DNA from: Clostridium beijerinckii HUN142
GTDB lineage: Bacteria > Bacillota > Clostridia > Clostridiales > Clostridiaceae
NCBI RefSeq assembly: GCF_000621745.1
Contig: NZ_JHXK01000040.1
Location: 1-37,642 of the forward strand
Direction of reading: 5' to 3'
Length of the DNA: 37,642 bases
Positions 13,996-22,241 of this stretch are shown here, piece after piece (within the stretch, counting starts at the first letter, position 1; every line of letters starts with the position of its first letter). A model generated the notes under the pieces. The model made no database searches and was not told the origin of the DNA. It worked only from the letters and a program-made list of their open reading frames with translations. Position numbers and translations under genes: made by a program.

Positions 13996-16900
13996 ATGAG
14001 TCAAAGAAAAAATAGTAAGATAAAGAGTTATAGAATATTAAACCTTGAAGGAAGTTGGTTTAAGTTTAATGAAATTGATAAAAATGAATATGAATTTTCA
14101 TTTTCAAGTACAGAAGATAAAACAATAATAAAGAATGGTAAGAAAATAATAATTAAACCTACTATAGATAAATTATTTAGTGCTACCATGCCTTATAGTA
14201 TAGAAACTGTAAGAGCGTTTGAATCATATCCAGATGAAATATTAAATGATGATTTAAAAACAGCAACTAAGATATATATTGATAAAGGTAAAACGGATTT
14301 GTTTACTAAGTTATTTGTTAATTTTAAATTTACCAAAGATTTATTCGATGATACTGAGGAAGATATTTCAGAAAATGAACTTAATAAAGAAATAGATAAT
14401 GAAAATGATGAAATAGAAGAATCAACAGAAACAAATAATATAGAAAATAAAAAGATTACAAAAATAAAAAAGAAAAAAATTAGAGAGTTAATTTATACAT
14501 CAACTGTTGAAATAGATGGTGTTGAGTACAACTTTTTCAAACGCGGAGCATCCAAGGCTCGAACCGCAAACGTGATTTTTGCGAAAAAAGAATATTGTGA
14601 TAAATTATTAAAACCTTGTTTTCTTGGTTTAGAATTTAAAGAAAATGAAAAATATGATATCACATCTAAGGAAGCATATACCAGTTTGATTATGAGCAGA
14701 ATAATTGGAATGATTGGAATAAAAAAAGAGGAAATTTTAATTATAGATGATATATTAAGTCCAGAGTTTGATGCCTACCAAACTAAAACACTTATGGATG
14801 ATATGGGAAACGTATTTCAAAGTATAGATAACTTTCCAGTTGTTAATAACATGACTGATGGACAGGCTCTTATGGATGAAAGTATATTTTTAGAAAATGA
14901 ATTATTAAATGATAGCACCTGTGCTTTATTGAGAAATGATTTTCTAAAAGCAAATGCACTAAGAACTAAATTACAAGATTATTATAAAGAATTATTTAAA
15001 GATAATTATGAAACTGCTAAAGTATATGATATGTACCGAGGTTGGATTCTTGCAAAGAATATTAAGTTAGTCATAAGTCCGTCAAGCTGTAAGTTTCTTA
15101 AATTTGCTGACCATGATATGTTTAAGGGTGATGAAAAGAAATGTTTTTTACATTGGTTAGAGAATGTTCCAGAAAAATATGGAGTAGTAAAGACAGATCA
15201 TGTTGGAAACTATGAATATTCAAATAGACTTAGCTACCAAATGTGGAACAGCCTTAATTTAAATAGTTTAGAAGTGGCTGAGATAATAAAAGATGAATTA
15301 AATTATTTTAAATTATTAAAAGATAATACATTAGTTGATAGTGATGAACTTAGTCACTATGATGCAAAAAATAAGAAAGACCAAAGAAATAAAAGAAATG
15401 AAATGTCTTATTTCCTAAATGTAGTTAAAAATGAATTTGATAATTATGAAACTGGTGATATGATTTCAGCATTAATAAGTAAAAATAGTGATTTTAGATT
15501 TACTAAGAAATTTAAAGATTGGAAGAATAAACAGTTAGAAGATTATATTAAGAATTTAAGACTTGGAAAAATAAGAATACAGAATAGTCTATATGCAATA
15601 ATGATAAGCTGTCCTTTTGAAATGCTGGTTGCTACAACTAAAGAACATAATAAAATTGATAGTTGTATAATGAGTGGTTGGGAATGCTTCAATCCTCATT
15701 ACCCTGAAAATACTGAATTTTTAGCTATAAGAAATCCACAAATAAATGAGGGTAATATTGCTTATATGACTAATACATACCATGACCAATATAAATGGTT
15801 TGGTTATCAAGTTGAAGAAGATGGAAAAATGAAACATAAACATGACTTTGTAGTATTCGTTAATACTTGGAACGTTGATATAATGAATAGACTTCAAGGT
15901 TGCGACTTTGATATCGACACTTGTTATCTATCCGACCATAAATTGTTAGTCCAGAAAGCAATAGATGCACAAAAATATCCAACTCCAGTAAATGGAATTA
16001 AAGGTTCTAAGGAAGAAAGAGAAAATAATAAAAAAGCACTTGCTAAATTAGATAATTATTTGGGTGGTTCAACTATGGCTATTGGAAAAGTGGTAAATAA
16101 AAGTGCAGTATTTAATTCTTATATGTATCATGCAATAAATACTAAGTTATATAATGAAGATTATATAGATAAATGTTTTGAAGCTAGTAGCACACTAAGT
16201 TCATGTTCGCAAATCTCAATAGATATGGCTAAGAAAAATTTTGTAGATTCAGAGGGGAATCCTTTATCACTAACTAAGATCATGAACAATTTGAATAAAA
16301 CATCTTATATATTCAAGGACAAAGATATTGAAAAGGAAGAAAAAATATTAAGGTATGAAATAGATAGAAAAAATACAATAAAAATTAAACTAATAACATA
16401 TCTAAAAGAACTATTGAAACAAGAAGATAGTTCACATGAAATTCAATATGAATTAAAAAATGTAATAGATTTGTCTGAAGCATTAGAACAATATAAAGAG
16501 GATTCAAAGAATTTTAAAACAATGTCACAGGAACAAAAGAAAGCAATTAAAGATAAATATAGTTTAGAACTTGAAGTATATGCTAGAAAAATGATAGTTC
16601 CGAAATTCTTTAAATATGTTGCTAAAAATAATTCTTATAGAATACCAACAGAAATGGAATGTGCAATGGATTATCTAGAACAAATAATTGATACAATGAC
16701 AACAAAGGCAATGAAAACTGATGTATTAGAAATAAAAGACTTGATAAATCCTCAAAAAGAATTTACAGGTGGACAGTTCAGCAGAACTAAAATTGATAAA
16801 GTTAGAAGAATAATTGATAATTGTCAAAGTATTTTAAATGGATTTAGATATGATTCTACAGATAGTGGAGACGAGAAAAAGAGAAAATCTAATATAAGAA

Positions 16901-17232
16901 AGTGGGCGAAAAAATTTGCTACAAAGGAGTTAAAAGAATTAGAGTTAAATTCAAAAACTGTATTAAGAATTATTCTAAGAGCTTTCGCAATTGATGATAA
17001 ATATAAAGGAAATAAACTATATAGAATAGATAAAACAGGGAAAGAAATAACTTATACTGATTATGATTTTGAATTAGATGAAGATGTAGAATATTATTCA
17101 TTTGTTAGAGAATTTAAAGACATGACAATGCTTACATTAACATTAATATATAATTCATATCCAAATTATTTTATTGATTGTTTTAAGGAAAATAAAACTG
17201 AATTAATAGAAATTGATGAATATTGGAAATAG
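13996..17232 (+). CDS. YonO/QDE-1-like single-chain RNA polymerase
   Basis: A 1078-residue protein with GAGAGGAA before the ATG. It resembles the RdRP-fold polymerase family that includes eukaryotic QDE-1 and phage YonO. Evidence: FFKRGASKARTANVIFAKKE (about 180-199) near the N-terminus, AIRNPQINEGNIAYM (Arg579-Asn580-Pro581), and the metal-binding motif GCDFDIDTCYL with Asp637, 639 and 641, matching the DxDxD of RNA polymerase beta-prime. The motif has Ile where Gly is usual (DxDGD). An acidic Glu/Asn-rich linker spans about 118-152, and the C-terminal ~350 residues are helical. YonO transcribes phage genes from DNA, so late or plasmid transcription is the likely job. Structured non-coding DNA flanks the gene on both sides. 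Confidence 0.68.
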   Translation: MSQRKNSKIKSYRILNLEGSWFKFNEIDKNEYEFSFSSTEDKTIIKNGKKIIIKPTIDKLFSATMPYSIETVRAFESYPDEILNDDLKTATKIYIDKGKTDLFTKLFVNFKFTKDLFDDTEEDISENELNKEIDNENDEIEESTETNNIENKKITKIKKKKIRELIYTSTVEIDGVEYNFFKRGASKARTANVIFAKKEYCDKLLKPCFLGLEFKENEKYDITSKEAYTSLIMSRIIGMIGIKKEEILIIDDILSPEFDAYQTKTLMDDMGNVFQSIDNFPVVNNMTDGQALMDESIFLENELLNDSTCALLRNDFLKANALRTKLQDYYKELFKDNYETAKVYDMYRGWILAKNIKLVISPSSCKFLKFADHDMFKGDEKKCFLHWLENVPEKYGVVKTDHVGNYEYSNRLSYQMWNSLNLNSLEVAEIIKDELNYFKLLKDNTLVDSDELSHYDAKNKKDQRNKRNEMSYFLNVVKNEFDNYETGDMISALISKNSDFRFTKKFKDWKNKQLEDYIKNLRLGKIRIQNSLYAIMISCPFEMLVATTKEHNKIDSCIMSGWECFNPHYPENTEFLAIRNPQINEGNIAYMTNTYHDQYKWFGYQVEEDGKMKHKHDFVVFVNTWNVDIMNRLQGCDFDIDTCYLSDHKLLVQKAIDAQKYPTPVNGIKGSKEERENNKKALAKLDNYLGGSTMAIGKVVNKSAVFNSYMYHAINTKLYNEDYIDKCFEASSTLSSCSQISIDMAKKNFVDSEGNPLSLTKIMNNLNKTSYIFKDKDIEKEEKILRYEIDRKNTIKIKLITYLKELLKQEDSSHEIQYELKNVIDLSEALEQYKEDSKNFKTMSQEQKKAIKDKYSLELEVYARKMIVPKFFKYVAKNNSYRIPTEMECAMDYLEQIIDTMTTKAMKTDVLEIKDLINPQKEFTGGQFSRTKIDKVRRIIDNCQSILNGFRYDSTDSGDEKKRKSNIRKWAKKFATKELKELELNSKTVLRIILRAFAIDDKYKGNKLYRIDKTGKEITYTDYDFELDEDVEYYSFVREFKDMTMLTLTLIYNSYPNYFIDCFKENKTELIEIDEYWK

Positions 17233-17420
17233 GTCTTAATTTTACAAATGTGTAAAGTGGTTCAAACATAGTAAAATAGCCACTTCGCACATTTTACCAT
17301 AATCGTATATATGGTATATAATAACGTTTTGTATGCTAACACTATGCGAAATTTTAGTAGGTAGGGTCGCTATTTTGCAACGCGATAAATAAGTAAGCAA
17401 CTATGTGTCACATAGAATTT
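17233..17420 (+). other. Structured region after the polymerase gene
   Basis: Hairpins are AAATGTG/CACATTT (17246-17252 with 17288-17294) enclosing AGTGG/CCACT (17256-17260 with 17280-17284) with a symmetric 3x3 internal loop; TACCAT/ATGGTA (17295-17300 with 17311-17316); GCGA/TCGC (17346-17349 with 17367-17370); and the palindrome CTATGTG-T-CACATAG (17400-17414). It could be a 3' structured RNA, an origin, or operators. Confidence 0.45.
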
Positions 17421-17449
17421 AAAAAGAGGATATTTTTTATTCTCTTTTT
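17421..17449 (+). terminator. Terminator after the polymerase region
   Basis: AAAAAGAGGATA (17421-17432) pairs with TATTCTCTTTTT (17438-17449) with one G-U pair and a 5-base loop, and more T follows. It closes the polymerase transcription unit, including the structured 3' region. From here to 17600 I see only AT-rich DNA. Confidence 0.75.
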
Positions 17450-17604
17450 ATTTTTATAATTGCTTGTTTCTTCATCTAACTAATTATATCATGATTAAAT
17501 ATGTTTGGCAATACTAAATACAAAAAACTTGTAATTTTATTGGAATAAGTTAAATTATTCTATAATTTTATTTTCATAATTAAATTTCAAACTTTCAAAA
17601 TAAT

Positions 17605-17633
17605 GAATAAGCTAATTCCTCGTTAGCTTATTC
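17605..17633. other. Perfect 11-bp inverted repeat
   Basis: GAATAAGCTAA (17605-17615) pairs with TTAGCTTATTC (17623-17633) around a 7-base loop. There is no adjoining T run on either strand. It may be an operator or a weak terminator. Confidence 0.45.
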
Positions 17634-17653
17634 CAATAAGATTACAAAAATAA

Positions 17654-17671
17654 CGTATACATGTGTATACG
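17654..17671. promoter_or_regulatory. Palindromic operator candidate
   Basis: CGTATACA-TG-TGTATACG is an 18-base palindrome with perfect 8-bp arms, 47 bases before the start codon of the next gene. Its length and position suit a dimeric repressor such as an XRE or Cro protein. Confidence 0.55.
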
Positions 17672-17718
17672 AAATTAAATAAAGGTTACACCATAACAAG
17701 GTGAGAAAGAGGTATAAA

Positions 17719-18006
17719 ATGAATATTGAAGAATTAGATGAATTTTTAGAAGAAAAGTTTCATATGGAACTCTTATCTAAAAACAAATGTTTAGTTAATG
17801 AATTGATCGAAGGACTTAAAGAGGGAACAAAAGCTGAAGAATTAAAAGAAGAACATCATAGTATGCTTAGAATTATAAAAGAATTAAAACCATATAAAAA
17901 TTATTATTATTATTACGCTGTAGATATAATGTCTTGTTTTTGGGGGCAGGGTTATGTTGTAGTGGATGAAAATAATAATTATGTAGAATTTGTTAGAACG
18001 ATATAA
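17719..18006 (+). CDS. Hypothetical acidic protein
   Basis: I chose ATG 17719 (MNIEELDEF), with GAGGT 7 bases upstream, over a GTG at 17701 whose frame starts within the ribosome binding site. The 95-residue product begins with an acidic helical half (MNIEELDEFLEEKFHMELL) and ends in an aromatic half with KNYYYYYAVDIMSCFWGQG and YVEFVRTI. I do not recognise the family. A palindrome lies upstream and a strong terminator follows, so it is a single-gene unit. Confidence 0.6.
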   Translation: MNIEELDEFLEEKFHMELLSKNKCLVNELIEGLKEGTKAEELKEEHHSMLRIIKELKPYKNYYYYYAVDIMSCFWGQGYVVVDENNNYVEFVRTI

Positions 18007-18012
18007 ACTGTT

Positions 18013-18077
18013 AAAAGTTACATTTTATTTTATTGTAACTTTTATAGAGTTTATATTTTAAACTCTATAGCTTTTTT
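18013..18077 (+). terminator. Double hairpin terminator
   Basis: AAAAGTTACA/TGTAACTTTT (18013-18022 with 18034-18043) is followed by TATAGAGTTTA/TAAACTCTATA (18043-18053 with 18059-18069), then G, C and six T. The second hairpin is a textbook rho-independent terminator; the first may be a back-up. Confidence 0.85.
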
Positions 18078-18099
18078 ATTTGTTTTATTATTTTGGTAG

Positions 18100-18335
18100 T
18101 CTTGCTAATTCTATTCGAGTTCGAGTCTCGACCCTCCAAAAAGAAGAATTAGCTAGGGTAAAGGTACTAATACCTCATAGGGACATTAAGTTTTTTCGTT
18201 AATGTTTGTGGCTCTTAAAGTCGTGAGTTGACAATAAATACTCAATAATTTTATTTAAATTGTTTATTTCTTGTGTCTGTTAAGATAGCTAGAAATAGCC
18301 TAGACCATTGTTATTTTTTTAATGATGGTCTATTT
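18100..18335 (+). ncRNA. Structured RNA candidate with tRNA-like T-arm
   Basis: A stem GCTAATTCT/AGAATTAGC (18104-18112 with 18145-18153) encloses a canonical tRNA T-arm: TCGAG, loop TTCGAGT, CTCGA (18115-18131), followed by CCCTCCA and A like a tRNA 3' end. No matching 5' tRNA half exists upstream. Then come AGGTA-CTAA-TACCT (18162-18175), ACATTAA/TTAATGT (18183-18205), GCTA-GAAA-TAGC with a GNRA tetraloop (18288-18299), and the 13-bp terminator stem at 18301-18332. No convincing promoter is visible, and it starts right after a terminator. It could be a phage ornate RNA, or a tRNA-derived attachment site inside other structure. Confidence 0.55.
18301..18332 (+). terminator. Terminator of the structured RNA
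   Basis: TAGACCATTGTTA (18301-18313) pairs with TAATGATGGTCTA (18320-18332) with two G-U pairs and a loop of six T; TTTCTCCTTT follows. From here to 18470 the DNA is AT-rich with nothing I can assign. Confidence 0.7.
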
Positions 18336-18469
18336 CTCCTTTATAAAATATTATAATTATCCTACTATAACATAATTATAGCATAATGCAAGAACATTGT
18401 CTATATATATTTTAATATTTTTTAAGCAGTAACAACTATATTAGTTATCTATAGCTTCATTTTTTTGAC

Positions 18470-18553
18470 TTACCTCTTTCAAATGGTGGTGGAAATGATA
18501 GCTAGTATGGTTATTAGTGCTTAAAAGCATATAAGAAAACAGGAAAGAGGTAA
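18470..18553 (+). promoter_or_regulatory. Ribosome-binding-site sequestering leader
   Basis: TTACCTCTTTC (18470-18480) is a perfect 11-base complement of GAAAGAGGTAA (18543-18553), which contains the ribosome binding site of the gene starting at 18560. Within the 62-base loop TGCTT-AA-AAGCA (about 18518-18529) forms a smaller hairpin. Folding would hide the ribosome binding site, so translation must depend on a ligand, protein, RNA or transcription rate. Confidence 0.65.
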
Positions 18554-18559
18554 AGAATT

Positions 18560-18787
18560 ATGGTTTATAACTATTTTTATTTAATGAAAGAGATAAGAGA
18601 AAAAAGAAGAAAATATAAGTTTTTATCTATTGATGAGAAAATTGATCTTTTAAATCTAGAGATGAGAGTTGAAGCAAAGAAACTAAAAGTACCTGATGCT
18701 CACACAAAAAATGAAAAGAAAAAAGATAAGCAAAGATCAAATATGTTAAGAAATCACAGAGAAAAGAAAGCAAATCGCAATCATTAA
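18560..18787 (+). CDS. Small basic protein
   Basis: The 75 residues are strongly basic: MKEIREKRRKYKFLSI, a short helix EKIDLLNLEMRVEAKKLKV, and a Lys/Arg/Asn-rich tail with KNEKKKDKQRSNMLRNHREK. This suits nucleic acid binding. AGAGG lies 9 bases before the ATG, within the right arm of a long leader hairpin. It has no recognised family. It precedes the GIY-YIG gene, but with 38 bases between and no shared overlap. Confidence 0.6.
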   Translation: MVYNYFYLMKEIREKRRKYKFLSIDEKIDLLNLEMRVEAKKLKVPDAHTKNEKKKDKQRSNMLRNHREKKANRNH

Positions 18788-18825
18788 GATAGATTTTTAT
18801 AAAATTTAATTGACAATGAAACTCA

Positions 18826-19395
18826 ATGAGAAAGGAATGGAAAAAGAGAGTGGAAGAAAGACAAAGAGAATACAATAAATATTATTATGTAAATAACAAA
18901 GAAAGAATTAAAGAAAATTATAAAAGATGGTTAGAACAAAACCCAAATTATTATAAAGATTATTATGAAAAAAATAAAGAAACTATTTTAAAAAATCAAC
19001 GTGCTTGGCGTGAAGAAAATATAAAACTTGATAGTGTTTATGTTTTTTTAAGTGATAAAAATGAGGTACTGTATATTGGTAGTTCCGCTAGATTAAAAGA
19101 ACGCCTCAGCGCGCACTGTTGTGGAGATAGCAGTATTAATTTAACAGCAGAGCAGATGGTTTTTGAATATGGTTTATCCAAAATTATATATAAGGATTTT
19201 ACTCAATATAATCTTTCAAGATCAGATTTATATTATTTAGAAGGTTACTTAAAGAATAGACACAATGAAATAATTAAAAATAAGGGTGTTTCTATAAGTG
19301 AAGATAAACTAAGTAAAAGTAAAGAATATCTGTTAGAAATATTTGAGAAAACTAATTATCAGACTTTTGATAAATTAGATAGATATTTTAAATAA
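18826..19395 (+). CDS. GIY-YIG endonuclease (homing-type)
   Basis: The protein has 189 residues. The catalytic domain is about 70-160: VYVFLSDKNEVLYIGSSARL holds the GIY-YIG pair (VYV 71-73, YIG 83-85) and the conserved Arg89, and the metal-binding Glu lies in LYYLEGYLKN near 144. The N-terminal ~65 residues are basic and repetitive (YYVNNKERIKENYKRWLEQN, then YYEKNKETILKNQRAWREE), resembling DNA-binding repeats in phage homing enzymes. The ribosome binding site is weak. It would nick or cut DNA, probably as a free-standing mobile endonuclease beside the tail genes. It is bounded by its own terminator. Confidence 0.8.
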   Translation: MRKEWKKRVEERQREYNKYYYVNNKERIKENYKRWLEQNPNYYKDYYEKNKETILKNQRAWREENIKLDSVYVFLSDKNEVLYIGSSARLKERLSAHCCGDSSINLTAEQMVFEYGLSKIIYKDFTQYNLSRSDLYYLEGYLKNRHNEIIKNKGVSISEDKLSKSKEYLLEIFEKTNYQTFDKLDRYFK

Positions 19396-19424
19396 GAGTG
19401 GTAATAAAGCTACTCTTATTTTGT
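19391..19424 (+). terminator. Terminator of the GIY-YIG gene
   Basis: AATAAGAGT (19391-19399) pairs with ACTCTTATT (19412-19420), with extra G-U/G-C pairs inside; TTGTTTT follows. It overlaps the stop codon and separates the nuclease from the tail operon. Confidence 0.7.
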
Positions 19425-19460
19425 TTTATAAAATTTTAGAAAAGAAAGGAGGTTAGTTAT

Positions 19461-21425
19461 ATGGCAAATCAAGATGTTTTATCAGCAAGATTAGAGGTCA
19501 AAGATTCTTTTACAGGGCAGTTAGATAGGTTTGTAAAGAGTGTTCTTGGAGCAGAAACAGCTTTTAATCAATTGGTTTCTAAATTAGAATCTAGTAGTTT
19601 AAAATTAGAACAATCTTTAGATAGAATAAGTAAAAAATCAGAAGAAGCATCACTAAGAATAGCTGGACAGAATGATAGAATGGCTAATTCTATTATTAAA
19701 AATACAGAACGAGTTGAACTAACACAAAATAAATCTATAGAAAATCTAACTAAAAGATATAGCCAGATGGGAACTAATGTTCAAAGTGTTTTTAAAACAA
19801 TAAATAAAGATGCTGAAGCACTTGCCAAATCTGGAATGAAAATAAATATTGGTGGCAGTAGTTCATCAAATAAAAAAGATTCTAAAACAAATAGTGGCAC
19901 AGAACTAACCTCCAAAGGCGAAAACTTTTTTACTGGATTATTCACTGGTAATTTTAGTAAAATGATTGGAGCATTGAGTGTAATTGGAATTGGAATTACA
20001 GGTGCTCAAAAAGGAATTTCTGCTTTAGAAGGTTATGCAGAACAAGGATTTAATGCAGTAAATTCTCTAACAGGAAATCTATTAAGCTTGGATGGTATAA
20101 AAGAAGGACTTATGGAAGCTTCGCAATTCCAAACTAATAGAATAGCATTAGATACTCTATATGATAACGACCCAGTTAAAGGTCAACAATATTATCAAAT
20201 GGGAACTAAAATAGCTAAAGAAACACCATATTCGGAGAGTGAAATCGGAGAATTGCAGAAAAAATTAGCAGGGAGCCACGTAAATTATAATTCAAAACAA
20301 CTTATGACATTATTAGATGTTGCAAGTGTTAAACCAGAATTAGGGGCTTCCCATGTTGGCTTTTCGGTCGTAGACGCTATGGCAGGACGAAGTACTAGCC
20401 TTAAAACTAACTATATGTTAGATAATAAAGAAATAAATAAATATTTACAATCCTTAAAGAAAACTGATCCAAAAGATTATGCAAAATGGAAAGATGCTTT
20501 TAATAAGAAAGGTACTGTTGAGAATAAACAAGAGTATTTTGATTTATTGACTGATTATGTTCAAAAGGAAACATCTTTTAATGGATTAACCGAAAAATAT
20601 TCTCATACAATTTCGGGTATGATGGATAGACTACAAGGAAATTGGGAAACTTTAAAAGCAGATTTATTAGGAATAGATGCTAATAATACTGGAATGATGA
20701 AATCAGGTCAAGTAACTGTTGTTTCATCTTTCAATGATTTCATGACTGATTTAAACCATTGGCTTGATGATGATAAAACAAAAGGTATGTTAGCAGATTT
20801 AGGTTCTGGATTAGGACAAGGTGTAAAAGCTGTTACTGATGCACTTTCTGATTTAATGAAAAAAGTAGATTGGAAAGAAGTTGGAAAAACATTAAAACAA
20901 ATGGGAGACTCAATAGCTGACTTCATTAAGAAGTTAACCTCAAGTCCAGAGTTTACTAATTTCATAAATAATTTACCTAAGCTATTAGATAAAGTATTAA
21001 AAGATCAAGGAATTAAATTAAAGACTGAGGCAAAAACAGGTGTTGATATAGCAAATGGTAATGTTGGTGCTTATGTAAAAGATTATGCTACAGGGCAAGG
21101 GGATAGAGCCGCAAATATTTTAGGATTACCAACGTCTGATGAATGGAGTTCTGTATCTAATCCATATGCAAATAATAATAATAATTTGACTGCTGGAGAT
21201 TATACAACACAACTTTCTGGTAGCAATATAGTAACTGATTATAATGCAAGTACATATTTAGCTAAGAATTCTAATCTAAGCGATGAGCAGAGAGAAGAAA
21301 TTCACGACTATATGAGTAAAGATAAGGTAGGTGTTTATAATAACATAACCATTGAACATATAAGTGCTGATAATTTTAATGAGATAATGGAATCTTTAAA
21401 ACAAGCACAGGGAAATTCTAAATAG
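19461..21425 (+). CDS. Tail tape measure protein (XkdO-like)
   Basis: The protein has 654 residues, rather short for a tape measure, whose length sets the tail. GGAGG precedes the ATG. The N-terminal ~130 residues are a coiled coil (LVSKLESSSLKLEQSLDRIS). A Ser/Lys linker follows, then a hydrophobic segment (FSKMIGALSVIGIGITGAQ, about 168-186), probably membrane-interacting during DNA entry. The domain from about 215 to 400 has MEASQFQTNRIALDTLYD and HTISGMMDRLQGNWETLKAD, hallmarks of tape measure proteins. The chaperone, normally upstream, is encoded 2 kb downstream here. It starts the tail operon. Confidence 0.8.
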   Translation: MANQDVLSARLEVKDSFTGQLDRFVKSVLGAETAFNQLVSKLESSSLKLEQSLDRISKKSEEASLRIAGQNDRMANSIIKNTERVELTQNKSIENLTKRYSQMGTNVQSVFKTINKDAEALAKSGMKINIGGSSSSNKKDSKTNSGTELTSKGENFFTGLFTGNFSKMIGALSVIGIGITGAQKGISALEGYAEQGFNAVNSLTGNLLSLDGIKEGLMEASQFQTNRIALDTLYDNDPVKGQQYYQMGTKIAKETPYSESEIGELQKKLAGSHVNYNSKQLMTLLDVASVKPELGASHVGFSVVDAMAGRSTSLKTNYMLDNKEINKYLQSLKKTDPKDYAKWKDAFNKKGTVENKQEYFDLLTDYVQKETSFNGLTEKYSHTISGMMDRLQGNWETLKADLLGIDANNTGMMKSGQVTVVSSFNDFMTDLNHWLDDDKTKGMLADLGSGLGQGVKAVTDALSDLMKKVDWKEVGKTLKQMGDSIADFIKKLTSSPEFTNFINNLPKLLDKVLKDQGIKLKTEAKTGVDIANGNVGAYVKDYATGQGDRAANILGLPTSDEWSSVSNPYANNNNNLTAGDYTTQLSGSNIVTDYNASTYLAKNSNLSDEQREEIHDYMSKDKVGVYNNITIEHISADNFNEIMESLKQAQGNSK

Positions 21426-21441
21426 GAGGTGAGACAATAAT

Positions 21442-22212
21442 ATGGCTGATTTAATACAAGAAAAAAAAATTGCTAAAGAATCTTTAAAATATGCAAAAAG
21501 TAATAAAGGTTTAACTCATATTCAAGGTGGTTCACAAATAGCGTTATATCCTTTGCATGGTGAACATAATAAATACGAAGATAGTGAAACACTTGTATTA
21601 CCTGTCTCACCAGCAGATGTTATGTTTACTGAAGATAGTAACGTAGAAACAATTAAATTATTGAACTATGGTGAATATCCAGTAGGTATGACAAGAAAAC
21701 TAGCAACTTGGACAATCGAAAGTTTCTTTCCATGTAAAGATGTAGGTGTTGCAGGATTTTCAAATGAAAATTTTAGGGGAATTGTTGATAATAATAAGCA
21801 ATTCAAATATTGGTTTGATATTAGTGGAGATATACAAGATCCATATGCGTATTATTGTGATAAGTTATTGACTTGGAAAAAGGAAGCCACACCACTAGTT
21901 TTCTTTTTTGAAACTTGGAAAGGCTACTATAGTTGCCAAATAAAGAAGTTTACTTATGGTAGAAAAGATGCTACTGGAAATGTTTACTATCAATTAGAAT
22001 TTCAAGAGTATAAGGAATACACACAATATGATGATAGTTCAGCTAGTACAGATTATTCAAGTGACACTTATTATCCACAAGAAGGAGAAAATATTCTTCA
22101 AATAGCTAAAAAATTATATGGAGATAGTGAAGAATATAAATACTTTATGGACTTAAATGGGATGAAAAATCCAACGGATATAAACTATGGACAGGCTTAT
22201 AAAGTAAGATAA
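21442..22212 (+). CDS. XkdP-like tail protein with LysM domain
   Basis: The protein has 256 residues, and GGAGGTGAG precedes the ATG. The N-terminal domain (about 45-200) has LPVSPADVMFTEDSNVETIK and LLNYGEYPVGMTRKLATWTI, characteristic of the PBSX XkdP / gp53-like baseplate family. The C-terminal ~50 residues are a LysM-type repeat (EGENILQIAKKLYGDSEEYK, then DINYGQAYKV), usual for this family and likely to hold the baseplate hub. It follows the tape measure as in PBSX. The assignment is firm at family level. Confidence 0.78.
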   Translation: MADLIQEKKIAKESLKYAKSNKGLTHIQGGSQIALYPLHGEHNKYEDSETLVLPVSPADVMFTEDSNVETIKLLNYGEYPVGMTRKLATWTIESFFPCKDVGVAGFSNENFRGIVDNNKQFKYWFDISGDIQDPYAYYCDKLLTWKKEATPLVFFFETWKGYYSCQIKKFTYGRKDATGNVYYQLEFQEYKEYTQYDDSSASTDYSSDTYYPQEGENILQIAKKLYGDSEEYKYFMDLNGMKNPTDINYGQAYKVR

Positions 22213-22241
22213 TAGAATTTAATAAAAAGAGGTGAGAATTA

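Noticed and set aside
18100..18140. Complete tRNA gene
   Set aside because: The T-arm and acceptor 3' strand are perfect, but no 5' acceptor strand, D-arm or anticodon arm fits upstream.
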